Below, one piece after another: positions 1-9,065 of a DNA stretch of 64,000 nucleotides (position 1 is its first letter; each line of letters starts with the position of its first letter). A model generated the notes under the pieces. That model searched no databases, had not been told where the DNA came from, and saw only the letters and a program-made list of their open reading frames with translations. Origin of the DNA: Streptacidiphilus rugosus AM-16 (lineage in GTDB: Bacteria > Actinomycetota > Actinomycetes > Streptomycetales > Streptomycetaceae); NCBI RefSeq assembly GCF_000744655.1, contig NZ_JQMJ01000004.1:6138001-6202000 (forward strand), in the 5' to 3' direction. The position numbers were made by a program, and so were the translations under genes.

Positions 1-29
1 CGAGGAGGCGTAGCCGATCCGGCTCCTCG
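1..29 (-). terminator. Possible terminator hairpin after the LacI-type gene
   Basis: The arms CGAGGAG (1-7) and CTCCTCG (23-29) are complementary and lie 15 bases beyond the stop of the leftward LacI-family gene. There is no T-run, which is common for actinomycete terminators. The window edge cuts the context, so this is tentative. Confidence 0.35.
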
Positions 30-44
30 GGGCCGGACGCACCC

Positions 45-1076
45 TCACGCGGAGGTCCGGGTCACCAGTTCCGTCGGGAGGATCACCGAGGACGGGGGTT
101 CGCCGGCGATCAGGGCCAGGAGGAGGCGGACCATCTCCGCGCTGATGCGGCTCCACGGCTGACGGACCGTCGTCAGCGGCGGGCGGGTGGCCGCGGCGAT
201 GGAGGAGTCGTCGAAGCCGCCGACCGCGACGTCGTCGGGGACCCGGCGGCCGGCGCGGTCGAGGGCGGCGAGCGCGCCGTCGGCCATGAGGTCGGAGGCG
301 ACGAAGACCGCGTCCAGGTCGGGGGCCTGGGCGAGGAGGCGCTCCATGGCCAGCGCGCCGCCCGCGCGGCTGTAGTCGCCCTCGACCACCAGGGCCGGGT
401 CGTAGCCGAGGCCGGCCTCGGTCAGCACCTCGCGGTAGCCGGAGAGCCGGTCGACGCCGCCGGGGGTGTCCAGCGGGCCGGTGACGGTCGCGACGCGGCG
501 GCGGCCGGTCGCGACCAGGTGCTGGACCAGCCGGCGCGCACCCTCACGGTCGTCCGCCGCCACGTAGGGGGTGGTGGTGACCTGGCCGAGCGGCTTGCCG
601 CAGGCGACGACCGGCATCCTGGCCTCGTGCAGAAGCTCGACCATCGGGTTGCCGGAGTGCGAGGAGACCAGCAGCACGCCGTCCACGTGCCCGGAGGTGA
701 TGTACCGCCCTATCCGGCGGCGCTCCTCCTCCGTGCCCGCGATCATCAGCAGCAGCGGGATGTCGTGGACGGCCAGCGCCTCCGTGCAGCCCCGCAGCAG
801 CAGGTTGAAGTTCGGGTCCTCGAAGAACCTGTCCTGCTGCTCGGTGAGCAGGAAGGCCACCGAGTCCGAACGCTGGGTGACCAGACTCCGCGCATGCCGG
901 TTGACGACGTAGCCCGTCTTCTTGATCGCGGCGTTGACCGCCTTCAACGCCTCGGGGCTGACGTTGTGGCCGCCCTGGAGCACCCGCGACACCGTGCCGC
1001 GGGAGATCCCCGCCTCCCTCGCGACGTCGTGGATCGTCGGCGGGCGGCGGCGGCCGGGGGTGTCGGGATCGGTCAT
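45..1076 (-). CDS. LacI-family transcriptional regulator of the galactan locus
   Basis: 343 aa, the normal LacI/GalR length. Residues about 13-70 form the LacI helix-turn-helix and hinge (TIHDVAREAGISRGTVSRVL), followed by a periplasmic-binding-protein-like effector domain ending in VGGFDDSSIAAATRPPLTTV, a typical C-terminal signature. It is the last gene of the leftward arm, 69 bp after the MalG-type permease, so it is probably co-transcribed with the transporter it controls. By analogy with ganR of Bacillus subtilis (same gene set: regulator, binding protein, two permeases, GH42, GH53), I infer that it represses both arms through the palindromes at 4434-4449 and 4611-4624 and is released by a galacto-oligosaccharide. 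The family is certain; the ligand is inferred. Confidence 0.93.
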   Translation of the reverse strand: MTDPDTPGRRRPPTIHDVAREAGISRGTVSRVLQGGHNVSPEALKAVNAAIKKTGYVVNRHARSLVTQRSDSVAFLLTEQQDRFFEDPNFNLLLRGCTEALAVHDIPLLLMIAGTEEERRRIGRYITSGHVDGVLLVSSHSGNPMVELLHEARMPVVACGKPLGQVTTTPYVAADDREGARRLVQHLVATGRRRVATVTGPLDTPGGVDRLSGYREVLTEAGLGYDPALVVEGDYSRAGGALAMERLLAQAPDLDAVFVASDLMADGALAALDRAGRRVPDDVAVGGFDDSSIAAATRPPLTTVRQPWSRISAEMVRLLLALIAGEPPSSVILPTELVTRTSA

Positions 1077-1145
1077 CGGCGGCTTTCTCGCGGCGGGGGC
1101 GTGAGCGGTCGGAGGCGGGCGGGCGCCGGCCAGGGTGTCGGCCTG

Positions 1146-2045
1146 TCAGGACTTTACGGCCCCGGAGAGCAGATCGAGACGCCAGAACCGCTGAACCGAG
1201 AGGAACAGCGCGATCAGCGGAATCACCGAGAGCAGCGCACCGGTGATCACCAGCGTGTACAGCGCGGGGGCGTTGGCGCCCTGCAGCAGCAGCGTGTAGA
1301 GCCCGACCGTCAGCGGGAACTTACGGTCGTCGCCGAGCATCACGAAGGGCAGCAGGAAGTTGTTCCAGATCGCCACGAACTGGAACAGGAAGACCGTGAC
1401 CAGGCCGGGTGCCATCATCGGCATGACGACGGAGCGGAACAGCCGCCACTCCGAGGCGCCGTCGACGCGTCCGGCCTCCAGCACGTCGTCAGGGATCGCG
1501 CCGGCCGCGTAGATGCGGGCCAGGTAGATGCCGTACGGGCTGAGGATGCTCGGCAGCAGGACGGCCCAGTAGCTGTCGGCCATGCCGAGGTGGGCGAAGA
1601 GCAGGTAGTGCGGCACCGCCAGCACCACCGGCGGCATCAGCACCCCCGCCAGCAGCACGTTGAACACCGTGGCCCGCCCCGCGAAGCGGTACTTGGCCAG
1701 CGCGTAGCCGGTGACGCCGGACAGGAGTGCGGAGAGTGCCGCGCCCAGCCCCGCGTAGAGGGCGGAGTTCAGCATCCACTGCCAGAACTCGCCGCCCCGG
1801 TAGGCGCTCAGATCGCGCAGATTGGTCAGCAGGCCGGTGCCGGGGAAGAGCGTGAAGGTCGAGAACAGCTGCGAGATGCTCTTGGTCGAGGCCATCACCA
1901 CCCACAGGACCGGGAAGAGCGTGTAGGCCGCACCCGCCAGCAGCACCACGGTCGGCACCCAGCCGCCCCTGCGCCGGGTCCGCCTCGCGGCGGCCGCGGC
2001 GGTGCCGGTGGTCCTGGCCGAGGTGATGGCGGTGGTGGTGGTCAC
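1146..2045 (-). CDS. Sugar ABC transporter permease, MalG type
   Basis: 299 aa. After an Arg-rich N-terminus there are six hydrophobic segments, starting with TVVLLAGAAYTLFPVLWVVM. The EAA loop that contacts the ATPase is visible as EAGRVDGASEWRLFRSVVMP near residue 190. The GTG start overlaps the TGA of the upstream permease in a GTGA tetranucleotide, so the two are translationally coupled. With the MalF-type partner and the binding lipoprotein it would import galacto-oligosaccharides. No ATPase gene is present; streptomycete sugar importers of this type commonly share the MsiK ATPase encoded elsewhere, which I assume here. Confidence 0.93.
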   Translation of the reverse strand: MTTTTAITSARTTGTAAAAARRTRRRGGWVPTVVLLAGAAYTLFPVLWVVMASTKSISQLFSTFTLFPGTGLLTNLRDLSAYRGGEFWQWMLNSALYAGLGAALSALLSGVTGYALAKYRFAGRATVFNVLLAGVLMPPVVLAVPHYLLFAHLGMADSYWAVLLPSILSPYGIYLARIYAAGAIPDDVLEAGRVDGASEWRLFRSVVMPMMAPGLVTVFLFQFVAIWNNFLLPFVMLGDDRKFPLTVGLYTLLLQGANAPALYTLVITGALLSVIPLIALFLSVQRFWRLDLLSGAVKS

Positions 2046-2947
2046 GAGTCCTCCCCGTAAGCGCGGCGGCCGACCAGCTTGAGGAAGCTGAAGGAGACGG
2101 CCAGGGTGACGGCGGCGATGACCACGGAGGTCGCCGACGCCGAGTAGATGTCGCCGCGGGTGAAGGCGTCGCGGTAGACCTTCATCAACGGGCTCCAGGT
2201 CGAGGAGATGCCGTTGGTCAGCGGCTTGAGGTTCATCGGCTCGCTGAACACCTGGAGCGTCGCGATCAGCGAGAAGAAGAAGGTCAGCACGAGCGAGGGC
2301 AGCACCATCGGGATCTTGACGCGCAGCGCGATCTGCAGCTCGCTCGCCCCGTCCAGCCGGGCCGCCTCGTAGAGCTCGGGAGAGATCGAACGCAGCGAGG
2401 TGTAGATGACGATCATGTTGAAGCCGGTGCCGCCCCAGACCGCGATGTTGGCCAGCGCGACGTACATGCCGTTGCCCTGGAGCAGTTGCGGGCCGCTCAT
2501 GCCCAGCTGGTGCAGCAGGTAGTAGCCGGGGCTGGTGGTCGGCAGGTAGAGGAAGCCCCACAGCAGCGTCGCGACGACGCCGGGGATCGCGTACGGCAGG
2601 AAGATCGCGATCCGCGAGAAGGCACGCAGCCTGGTCCGGTCGGCGTCCAGCATCAGCGCGAAGAGCAGGGCGAGGCCGAGCATGACCGGGACCAGCAGCG
2701 CGCCGTAGACCAGCACGCGCACCGTCCCCGAGGTGAGCTCGGGATCGGTCAGGGCCGAGGTGTAGTTGGCCAGGCCGGCCCAGCGCTCGGAGCGCGCGCC
2801 GGGCCCCAGACCGAGGCCGCTGATGTGCACCTCGCGGAAGCTCAGATAGACGGCGTAGCCGATCGGCACCGCCAGCAGCAGCACGAAGAAGACGACGGCG
2901 GGCGCGATGAAGAGGTAGGGCACGCTGCGATGGCGGCGAGCGGCCAT
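2042..2947 (-). CDS. Sugar ABC transporter permease, MalF type
   Basis: 301 aa with six membrane segments, beginning VPYLFIAPAVVFFVLLLAVP. The EAA loop reads YEAARLDGASELQIALRVKI around residue 195. It lies 96 bp downstream of the binding-protein gene and overlaps the MalG-type gene by 4 bp, forming one leftward operon. It acts in the cytoplasmic membrane as half of the translocation pore of a CUT1-family importer. Substrate is inferred from the neighbouring GH42 and GH53 enzymes. Confidence 0.93.
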   Translation of the reverse strand: MAARRHRSVPYLFIAPAVVFFVLLLAVPIGYAVYLSFREVHISGLGLGPGARSERWAGLANYTSALTDPELTSGTVRVLVYGALLVPVMLGLALLFALMLDADRTRLRAFSRIAIFLPYAIPGVVATLLWGFLYLPTTSPGYYLLHQLGMSGPQLLQGNGMYVALANIAVWGGTGFNMIVIYTSLRSISPELYEAARLDGASELQIALRVKIPMVLPSLVLTFFFSLIATLQVFSEPMNLKPLTNGISSTWSPLMKVYRDAFTRGDIYSASATSVVIAAVTLAVSFSFLKLVGRRAYGEDS

Positions 2948-3043
2948 GCGGACTCCGTGGGGTGAAGGGTGGACGGTCCCGGGCGCGGCGCAGCAGGCGC
3001 CCGGGACCGGAGGGGCCGGCCGGAGGCCGGAAGGACCCTGAGG

Positions 3044-4381
3044 TCAGCCGGTGACGGTGAAGCCCTGCGTCTTCATGTCGGCGAGGGTCGTCTGCTGCAT
3101 GCCGCTCAGCGCGGCCAGGAAGTCGCCCTTGTTCTGCGCGGCCTTGCCGAAACCGTCCTTGAAGGCGCTGTAGGCGGTGTTGACGTTCGGCCCCCAGGCG
3201 GCGGGCGCGGTGGTCGCGGCGATCTTCGCGGCCTGGGTGTAGAAGTCGGCCTGGTTGCTGAAGTAGTCCGGCGCTGTCGCCAGCGCACCGCCGGTCTGGG
3301 CGTCGGTGGCGGCCGGGTAGACGTAGGAGTCCTTGACCAGGGCCGCGACCGCCTGCGGGTCGGTGTTGAGCCAGAGCGCGAACTGCGCGGCGGCGTCCTG
3401 GTGCTTGGAGTTGCGTGTCACCGCCGTGGACGAGCCGCCCCAGCTGCCGGTGACGTTCTCGCCCGCGTTCCACTGCGGCAGCGGGGCCATCGCCCACTTG
3501 CCCTTGCCCGACGGCGCGCTGCTGCTCAGCACGCCCGGGGCCCACACCGCGCTGACCCACGCGATCTGGGTGCCGTCGTCCAGGGCCTTGCTCCAGGCCG
3601 GGGTGTACATCGGCTGGTTGTCGATCGCCCCCTCCTTGACCAGGCCGCCCCAGAAACTCGCGACCTTCTGGGTGGCGGCGTCGTCGATGCCGACCTTCCA
3701 GGAGCCGCCGGAGGCGGTCCACCACTGCGCGCCCGCCTGCTGGGCGAGGCCGGCGAAGAGGCCCGCGTCGTTGGCGGAGAAGGTGGTGAGGTACTTGCTG
3801 CTGTCCTGGCTGCGCAGCTTCTCGGCGTCGGCCTTGAACTGGTCCCAGGTGGTGGGGACGGTGAGCCCGTACTTCTTGAAGAGGTCGGTGCGGTAGTAGA
3901 ACATCAGCGGCCCGCTGTCCTGCGGGATCGCGTAGACGGCACTGCCGCCGAGCGTGACCTGCTTCCAGATGCCCGCGGCGAACTTGCCGGAGGCGGCGCC
4001 GTCCTGCTTGGAGATGTCGGCGAGCACGTTGTTGCTGACCAGCGTCGGCAGCGCCTGGTACTCGGCCTGGACCAGGTCCGGTGCGCCACCGGCCTTGGAC
4101 GCGGTGATCACCTTGGTGAGCAGGTCGTCGCCGGAGGCCTGCTTCTCGACGGTGACCTGGATGTCGGGGTGCGCCTTGTTCCAGATCGCGGCGACCTGGT
4201 CCAGGCCGGGGGCCCACGCCCAGTACGTGAGCTTCACCGGGCCCGAGGACTGCTGGGTCGCCGAGCTCGCGCCCGTGGATCCGCTGCTGCTGCAGCCGGC
4301 GACGAAAGAGGCGGCGACCGCCGCGGACACGACGCCCAGGGCGACGCGCACACGTCTGCCCGACGAAGAGGCGGAAAGCAT
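3044..4381 (-). CDS. Extracellular sugar-binding lipoprotein of the ABC importer
   Basis: 445 aa. The chosen ATG has a clear GGGAGG ribosome site and yields a lipoprotein signal: an Arg-rich start, a hydrophobic stretch, and the lipobox FVAGC with Cys near residue 25. A longer open frame upstream would bury the signal peptide and is not used. The mature protein is a CUT1/MalE-like solute-binding protein (LTYWAWAPGLDQVAAIWNKA near its start). It would sit on the outer face of the membrane and capture galacto-oligosaccharides released by the secreted GH53 enzyme. First gene of the leftward operon, transcribed from the operator-bearing intergenic region. Confidence 0.93.
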   Translation of the reverse strand: MLSASSSGRRVRVALGVVSAAVAASFVAGCSSSGSTGASSATQQSSGPVKLTYWAWAPGLDQVAAIWNKAHPDIQVTVEKQASGDDLLTKVITASKAGGAPDLVQAEYQALPTLVSNNVLADISKQDGAASGKFAAGIWKQVTLGGSAVYAIPQDSGPLMFYYRTDLFKKYGLTVPTTWDQFKADAEKLRSQDSSKYLTTFSANDAGLFAGLAQQAGAQWWTASGGSWKVGIDDAATQKVASFWGGLVKEGAIDNQPMYTPAWSKALDDGTQIAWVSAVWAPGVLSSSAPSGKGKWAMAPLPQWNAGENVTGSWGGSSTAVTRNSKHQDAAAQFALWLNTDPQAVAALVKDSYVYPAATDAQTGGALATAPDYFSNQADFYTQAAKIAATTAPAAWGPNVNTAYSAFKDGFGKAAQNKGDFLAALSGMQQTTLADMKTQGFTVTG

Positions 4382-4433
4382 GGATCCTCCCACTGACGAG
4401 GACGTCCGCACGGTGCGGACTGTCTCTCGTGCG

Positions 4434-4449
4434 CTGTGAACGTTCACAG
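4434..4449. promoter_or_regulatory. LacI-type operator, perfect 16-bp palindrome
   Basis: CTGTGAACGTTCACAG is its own reverse complement. It lies 53 bp upstream of the binding-protein ATG, between the divergent transport and hydrolase arms. A central CG with near-symmetric arms is typical of LacI/GalR operators. A second, slightly imperfect copy precedes the beta-galactosidase gene, so one regulator probably controls both directions. Confidence 0.8.
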
Positions 4450-4610
4450 TACGGAAACGCTCTCGACATCTGTCAAGACTTGTTGCCATCCGGTTATCTG
4501 TGGACTCCCACAGCCAGACATATCGGAAATCTCCAGGTCGGAAGGGGCATTCTGCCGCGCAGATTCCAACAACTTCCCACTTGCCAGAACACGGACGGCG
4601 TCCGCTACGG

Positions 4611-4624
4611 TGTGCACGTTCACA
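4611..4624. promoter_or_regulatory. Second LacI-type operator, imperfect
   Basis: TGTGCACGTTCACA matches the core of the palindrome at 4434-4449 except for one base (C for A at the fifth position). It ends 13 bases before the GH42 ATG, just ahead of the AGGAGA ribosome site, where a bound repressor would block transcription of the rightward arm. Confidence 0.72.
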
Positions 4625-4637
4625 GACAGGAGACGCC

Positions 4638-6692
4638 ATGCCGACCGCACGCCGCCTCGCCTTCGGCGGGGACTACAACCCGGAGCAGTGGCCCGAGCAC
4701 GTCTGGGCCGAGGACATGGCGCTGATGCGCGAGGCCGGGGTCACCACGGTCAGCGTCGGGATCTTCTCCTGGGCGCTGCTGGAGCCCGAGCCAGGAGTCT
4801 TCGACTTCGGCTGGCTGGACCGGCTGCTGGCGCTGCTGCACGAGAACGGCATCGAGGCGGACCTCGGCACACCCACCGTGGTGCCGCCGGCCTGGTTCTA
4901 CCAGCGCCACCCCGAGGCGCTGCCGGTCACCAAGGACGGGCAACGGCTCGCCTTCGGCGGCCGCGGCGCGATCTGCCACAGCTCCCCCGCCTACCGCGCG
5001 GCGATCACCGGCATCACCACCGCGCTGGCCGAGCGCTACGCGGACCACCCGGCCCTGACCATGTGGCACGTCTTCAACGAGTACGGCGCACCGGTCTCCG
5101 CCTGCTACTGCGACGTCTCCGCCGCCGACTTCCGCCGCTGGCTGCGGGACCGCTACGGCTCGGGCCAGGCCGGGCTCGACCGGCTCAACGAGGCCTGGGG
5201 CACCACGTTCTGGGGCCAGCGCTACGGCGACTGGGCCCAGATCGGCGCGCCGCGGCGCACCCCCACCGCGGGCAACCCGGCCCAGCAGCTCGACTACACC
5301 CGGTTCAGCTCCGACGCGATGCTCGCCAACTTCGCCGCCGAGCGGGACATCCTGCATCGCCTCTCCCCCGGCGTCCCGGTCACCACCAACTTCATGACGG
5401 CGCTGAGCCAGTGCGGCAGCGTCGACTACTGGAAGTGGGGCCGCGAGGTCGACCTGGTGACCAACGACCACTACCTGGTCTCCGAGGCCGAGCGCACCCA
5501 TGTGAACCTGGCCATGGCGGCGGACCTGACCCGCTCGGTGGCGGGCGGTGAGCCGTGGCTGCTGCTGGAGCACTCCACCGGCGCGGTCAACTGGCAGCCC
5601 CGCAACATCGCCAAGCGCGCCGGGGAGCTGGGCCGCAACAGTCTGGCGCACGTCGCCCGCGGCTCCGACGGCGCGATGTTCTTCCAGTGGCGCGCCTCCC
5701 GCTACGGCGCGGAGAAGTTCCACTCGACGATGCTCCCGCACGCCGGCACGGAGAGCCGGATCTGGCGGGAGGTCAGACAGCTCGGCGCGGACCTGGGCCG
5801 GCTCGGCGAGCTGGCCGGGACCCGGGTGCGCGCGGACGCGGCGGTGGTCTGGGACTGGCAGTCCTGGTGGGCGCAGTCGCTGGAGTGGCGTCCGAGCGAG
5901 GACCACCGCGCGGACGAGCGCGCCGACGCGTTCTACGAGACGCTCTACGACCGGCATCTGACCGTCGACTTCGCCCACCCCGAGGCGGATCTCTCCGGCT
6001 ACCCGCTGGTCGTGGTCCCCGCGCTCTACCTGGCCACCGAAGCGGCGGGCCGCAATCTCACCCGGTATGTCGAGGGCGGCGGCACGCTGCTCGTCTCGTA
6101 CTTCTCCGGCATCGTCGACGAGAACGACGCCGTCCACCCCGGCCCGCATCCCGGTGTGCTGCGCGACGTGCTCGGGCTGACCGTCGAGGAGTTCCTGCCG
6201 CTGCGCGCGGGCGAGCGGGTCACGCTCGGCGGGGACGCGGGACGCACCGGCGGGGCGCGGCTGAGCGGGGACGTCTGGGCCGAGGCCGTCGTCCCGTGCG
6301 GCGCCGAGACGATCTGGCACTACGCGGACGGGCCGGCCGCCGGCGCCCCCGCGATCACCAGGAACCTGCGCGGCGCGGGCGCAGCCTGGTACCTCTCCAC
6401 CCGCCTCTCCCCCGCGCAGCTCGCCGAGGTCCTCGCCCTGGCCTGCGCCGACGCCCGCCTGCCCGACCGCGCGGAACTGCCGCGCGACGTCGAGGTGGTG
6501 CTGCGGGAGGGCCCCGAAGCCGCGTACCTGTTCGCCGTGAACCACAACCCCGTCGACGTGAAGGTGCCGCTCGAACGTCCTGGTTCCGAGCTGCTCACCG
6601 ACGAGCGCGTGGCCGGACGCCTCTGCGTCCCGGCGGGCGGCGTACGCGTGGTGCGTCTGGACCCCGGCAGTCCCCCGTTCCTGCCGGCCTGA
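4638..6692 (+). CDS. GH42 beta-galactosidase, intracellular
   Basis: 684 aa, usual GH42 length. The start is the ATG eight bases after AGGAGA, giving the family N-terminus RLAFGGDYNPEQWPE. The acid/base Glu lies in HVFNEYGAP (N147-E148) and the likely nucleophile in LLLEHSTGAVNW (E311). A trimerisation domain and a C-terminal beta domain follow. There is no signal peptide, so it hydrolyses imported galacto-oligosaccharides in the cytoplasm. Of the four Zn-cluster Cys seen in some GH42 enzymes, C113, C156 and C158 are present but the fourth position appears to be Ser161. First gene of the rightward arm, 78 bp before the galactanase. Confidence 0.95.
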   Translation: MPTARRLAFGGDYNPEQWPEHVWAEDMALMREAGVTTVSVGIFSWALLEPEPGVFDFGWLDRLLALLHENGIEADLGTPTVVPPAWFYQRHPEALPVTKDGQRLAFGGRGAICHSSPAYRAAITGITTALAERYADHPALTMWHVFNEYGAPVSACYCDVSAADFRRWLRDRYGSGQAGLDRLNEAWGTTFWGQRYGDWAQIGAPRRTPTAGNPAQQLDYTRFSSDAMLANFAAERDILHRLSPGVPVTTNFMTALSQCGSVDYWKWGREVDLVTNDHYLVSEAERTHVNLAMAADLTRSVAGGEPWLLLEHSTGAVNWQPRNIAKRAGELGRNSLAHVARGSDGAMFFQWRASRYGAEKFHSTMLPHAGTESRIWREVRQLGADLGRLGELAGTRVRADAAVVWDWQSWWAQSLEWRPSEDHRADERADAFYETLYDRHLTVDFAHPEADLSGYPLVVVPALYLATEAAGRNLTRYVEGGGTLLVSYFSGIVDENDAVHPGPHPGVLRDVLGLTVEEFLPLRAGERVTLGGDAGRTGGARLSGDVWAEAVVPCGAETIWHYADGPAAGAPAITRNLRGAGAAWYLSTRLSPAQLAEVLALACADARLPDRAELPRDVEVVLREGPEAAYLFAVNHNPVDVKVPLERPGSELLTDERVAGRLCVPAGGVRVVRLDPGSPPFLPA

Positions 6693-6770
6693 CGCACCGC
6701 AGGTCCGGGGCGCGAGGAGGGTCGCGTCCCGGACCACCCACCCATCCCGACGTCAGAGAGGACGTTGACG

Positions 6771-8330
6771 ATGCGCCACCTCACCGCGAGGACCGCCTGC
6801 GTCTCGCTGCTCGCCGCCACTGCGCTGCTGGGCGGCCCCGCCCTGACCGCGCACGCGGCCACGACCGTCGCCAACGGCGGCTTCGAGGCCGACGGCACCG
6901 GTACCGCGACCCCCACCGGCTGGTCCGCCAGCGGCAGCACGGCCGCCTCCTACACGGAGGCGGGCGGACACGGCGGCGGCTACCAGCTGTCGCACTGGTC
7001 CTCCAGCGCGTACAAGGTCGACACCTACCAGACCCTGACCGGCCTGACGAACGGCGCCTACACGCTCACCGCCTGGGTCCGCTCGGGCGGCGGGCAGAAC
7101 TCCGACTTCGTCTCGCTCTCCAACTGCGGCGGCAGCGAGAAGAAGACCTATGTCCCGCCCACCGCGGACGGCCAGTGGGTCAGGATCGTCGTCTCCACGA
7201 CGGTCAGCACCCACCAGTGCACGATCAACCTCTACTCCGACGCCAACGCGGGCGACTGGACCAACTACGACGACGTCTCCTTCGGCTCCGGGTACGCCTC
7301 GCTGCCGGTCAGGGGCGGCGACGTCTCCAGCCTGGAACGGGGTCAGGAGCTCGGCGGGGTCTACTACAGCAGCAGCGGCACCAAGCAGAGCGCGCTGACG
7401 GTGCTCGGCGACGCGGGCATGAACTACGCGCGGCTGCGGGTCTGGGTCGACCCGGCGGACGGCTTCGACGACGAGACCGAGCTGCTGGCGATGGCCAAGC
7501 AGGTGAAGGCCAAGGGCATGGGCCTGCTGCTGGATCTCCACTACTCCGACACCTGGGCCGACCCCGGCAAGCAGGCGATACCGGCGGCCTGGGCGAACGA
7601 CACCCTGGCGCAGCTGGAGACCCAGGTCGCCGCCTACTCGAAGCAGGTCGTCGCCGACCTGGTCGCCCAGGGCACCACGCCGGACATGGTCCAGGTCGGC
7701 AACGAGATCAACGGCGGCATGCTGTGGTCGCTGGGCTCCACGTCCGACTGGGGCAACCTGGCCGGACTGCTGAAGGCCGGCATCAGCGGGGTGAAGGCGG
7801 CCGCCCCGAACACGAAGATCATGCTGCACATCGCGAACGGCGCGGCGGACGCGACCGACAAGGCCTGGTACCGGAACGCGGTGAACCAGGGCATCCCGTT
7901 CGACGTCATCGGGCTGTCCTACTACGACTACTGGCACGGCCCGCTCGACCAGCTCCAGACCACGCTGGACGACCTGGCCGCGACCTTCGGCAAGCCGGTC
8001 GTGGTGGCCGAGACGGCCTACCCGTGGACGATGTCCGACGCGGACGCCGAGACCAACTCGGTGACCGCGACCAACACCACCCTCGACGCCGGCTACGCCG
8101 CGAGCCCCGCCGGCCAGGCGGCGAACTTCCGCGACGTCCAGTCGATCGTCCAGGCCGTGCCGAACGGCCTCGGCTGGGGCGCGTTCTACTGGGAGCCGAC
8201 CTGGACGGCCGTGGCCGGCAACGGCTGGGACCCGACGAACGCCTCCTCGGGCGACGGCTGGGAGAACCAGGCGATGTTCGACTTCTCGGACAAGGCCCTG
8301 CCCGTCGTCAGCCAGTACGCCGCACGCTGA
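6771..8330 (+). CDS. Secreted GH53 arabinogalactan endo-beta-1,4-galactanase
   Basis: 519 aa. The ATG follows GAGAGGA by eight bases; a TTG two codons upstream is less likely. A Sec signal peptide occupies residues 1 to about 29 (ends ALTAHA). Residues about 31-175 form a beta-sandwich carbohydrate-binding-like module (ANGGFEADGTGTATPTGW), and about 180-519 the GH53 barrel with acid/base E312 in VGNEINGG and nucleophile E414 in VVAETAYPW. It would cut beta-1,4-galactan outside the cell into oligosaccharides for the ABC importer. Its stop is 15 bp from that of the convergent membrane protein. Confidence 0.95.
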   Translation: MRHLTARTACVSLLAATALLGGPALTAHAATTVANGGFEADGTGTATPTGWSASGSTAASYTEAGGHGGGYQLSHWSSSAYKVDTYQTLTGLTNGAYTLTAWVRSGGGQNSDFVSLSNCGGSEKKTYVPPTADGQWVRIVVSTTVSTHQCTINLYSDANAGDWTNYDDVSFGSGYASLPVRGGDVSSLERGQELGGVYYSSSGTKQSALTVLGDAGMNYARLRVWVDPADGFDDETELLAMAKQVKAKGMGLLLDLHYSDTWADPGKQAIPAAWANDTLAQLETQVAAYSKQVVADLVAQGTTPDMVQVGNEINGGMLWSLGSTSDWGNLAGLLKAGISGVKAAAPNTKIMLHIANGAADATDKAWYRNAVNQGIPFDVIGLSYYDYWHGPLDQLQTTLDDLAATFGKPVVVAETAYPWTMSDADAETNSVTATNTTLDAGYAASPAGQAANFRDVQSIVQAVPNGLGWGAFYWEPTWTAVAGNGWDPTNASSGDGWENQAMFDFSDKALPVVSQYAAR

Positions 8331-8345
8331 GGCGCTGACGCGAGG

Positions 8346-9065
8346 TCAGGCAGGCCGTTCCGCCGTCGGACCGGGCCATGGGTCCGGCTGGGTGGCGGCG
8401 GTCTGCCTGACCTCCTCGGGGAGCAGCGAACCGAAGTACGCGAGGTTGTCCACCAGCGCGAGCATCGCCTCCGCGGGCAGCCGGCTCTTCACCACGGCGA
8501 TCGCCGCGTACCCGTCCATCCGCCAGTCCGCGCGCAGTGCGCGGGTGCGGGCGAGCAGGTCCGGGGTGAACAGCGCCTCGGCGGCCTGGGGATCGGTCGC
8601 GAATCCGCGCATCCCGGCCCACCCCGGCCCGTGTGTGCCCTCGGTCCAGGCGAAGCCGGCGTCCTGCCCCGGCTGCGGCGGCTCGGCGTCGCGCGGGTCG
8701 GTGGTCGCGTGCAGGGAGGCCGTGGGGAGCGGGCGGGGGAAGACCACGGTGGCGACGGTGTGGAAGCTCTGGCCGGACTCCCGGTAACCGCCACCGTCAA
8801 TGATCAGGTGGAAGGTCTCCGCACGCGCACCGTTCGCCAGAGGCCCGTGGAGCAGCGTCCCGAACCTCCGGTTCGACCAGGAGAACGGCGACGCCCGACG
8901 GTAGCGCTTGCCCAGACCGGCTCCGGTCGTCGCCTGCCAGCCGGGCCGAACGCCGACCGCGGCCTCGGCCGCACCGCGGCTTCGACGATCGGAGATGCTG
9001 CTGAAGACCAAGACCGTGCCTCCGAAGACGACCGCGATGACAAGGACGGTGGCCAAGCCTGCCAT
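8346..9065 (-). CDS. Hypothetical single-pass membrane protein of the type VII-like cassette
   Basis: 239 aa; I do not recognise the family. Residues about 3-24 are a membrane segment (MAGLATVLVIAVVFGGTVLV) followed by positively charged DRRSR, suggesting a cytoplasmic C-terminal domain. That domain contains GKRYRRASPFSWSNRRFGTL and a Trp-rich middle. The ATG overlaps the TGA of the upstream WXG100-type gene (ATGA), so the two are translationally coupled and probably function together. It could be an immunity or accessory protein, but nothing in the sequence proves that. A TTG one codon earlier is an alternative start. Confidence 0.75.
   Translation of the reverse strand: MAGLATVLVIAVVFGGTVLVFSSISDRRSRGAAEAAVGVRPGWQATTGAGLGKRYRRASPFSWSNRRFGTLLHGPLANGARAETFHLIIDGGGYRESGQSFHTVATVVFPRPLPTASLHATTDPRDAEPPQPGQDAGFAWTEGTHGPGWAGMRGFATDPQAAEALFTPDLLARTRALRADWRMDGYAAIAVVKSRLPAEAMLALVDNLAYFGSLLPEEVRQTAATQPDPWPGPTAERPA

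Noticed and set aside
3044..4639. Longer N-terminus (start 4639) for the sugar-binding lipoprotein
   Set aside because: It would place about 86 residues before the lipoprotein signal and run through the operator; ATG 4381 has a strong ribosome site.
4620..6737. 705-aa open frame antisense to the GH42 gene
   Set aside because: No conserved motifs and typical shadow composition; the sense strand has catalytic residues of GH42.
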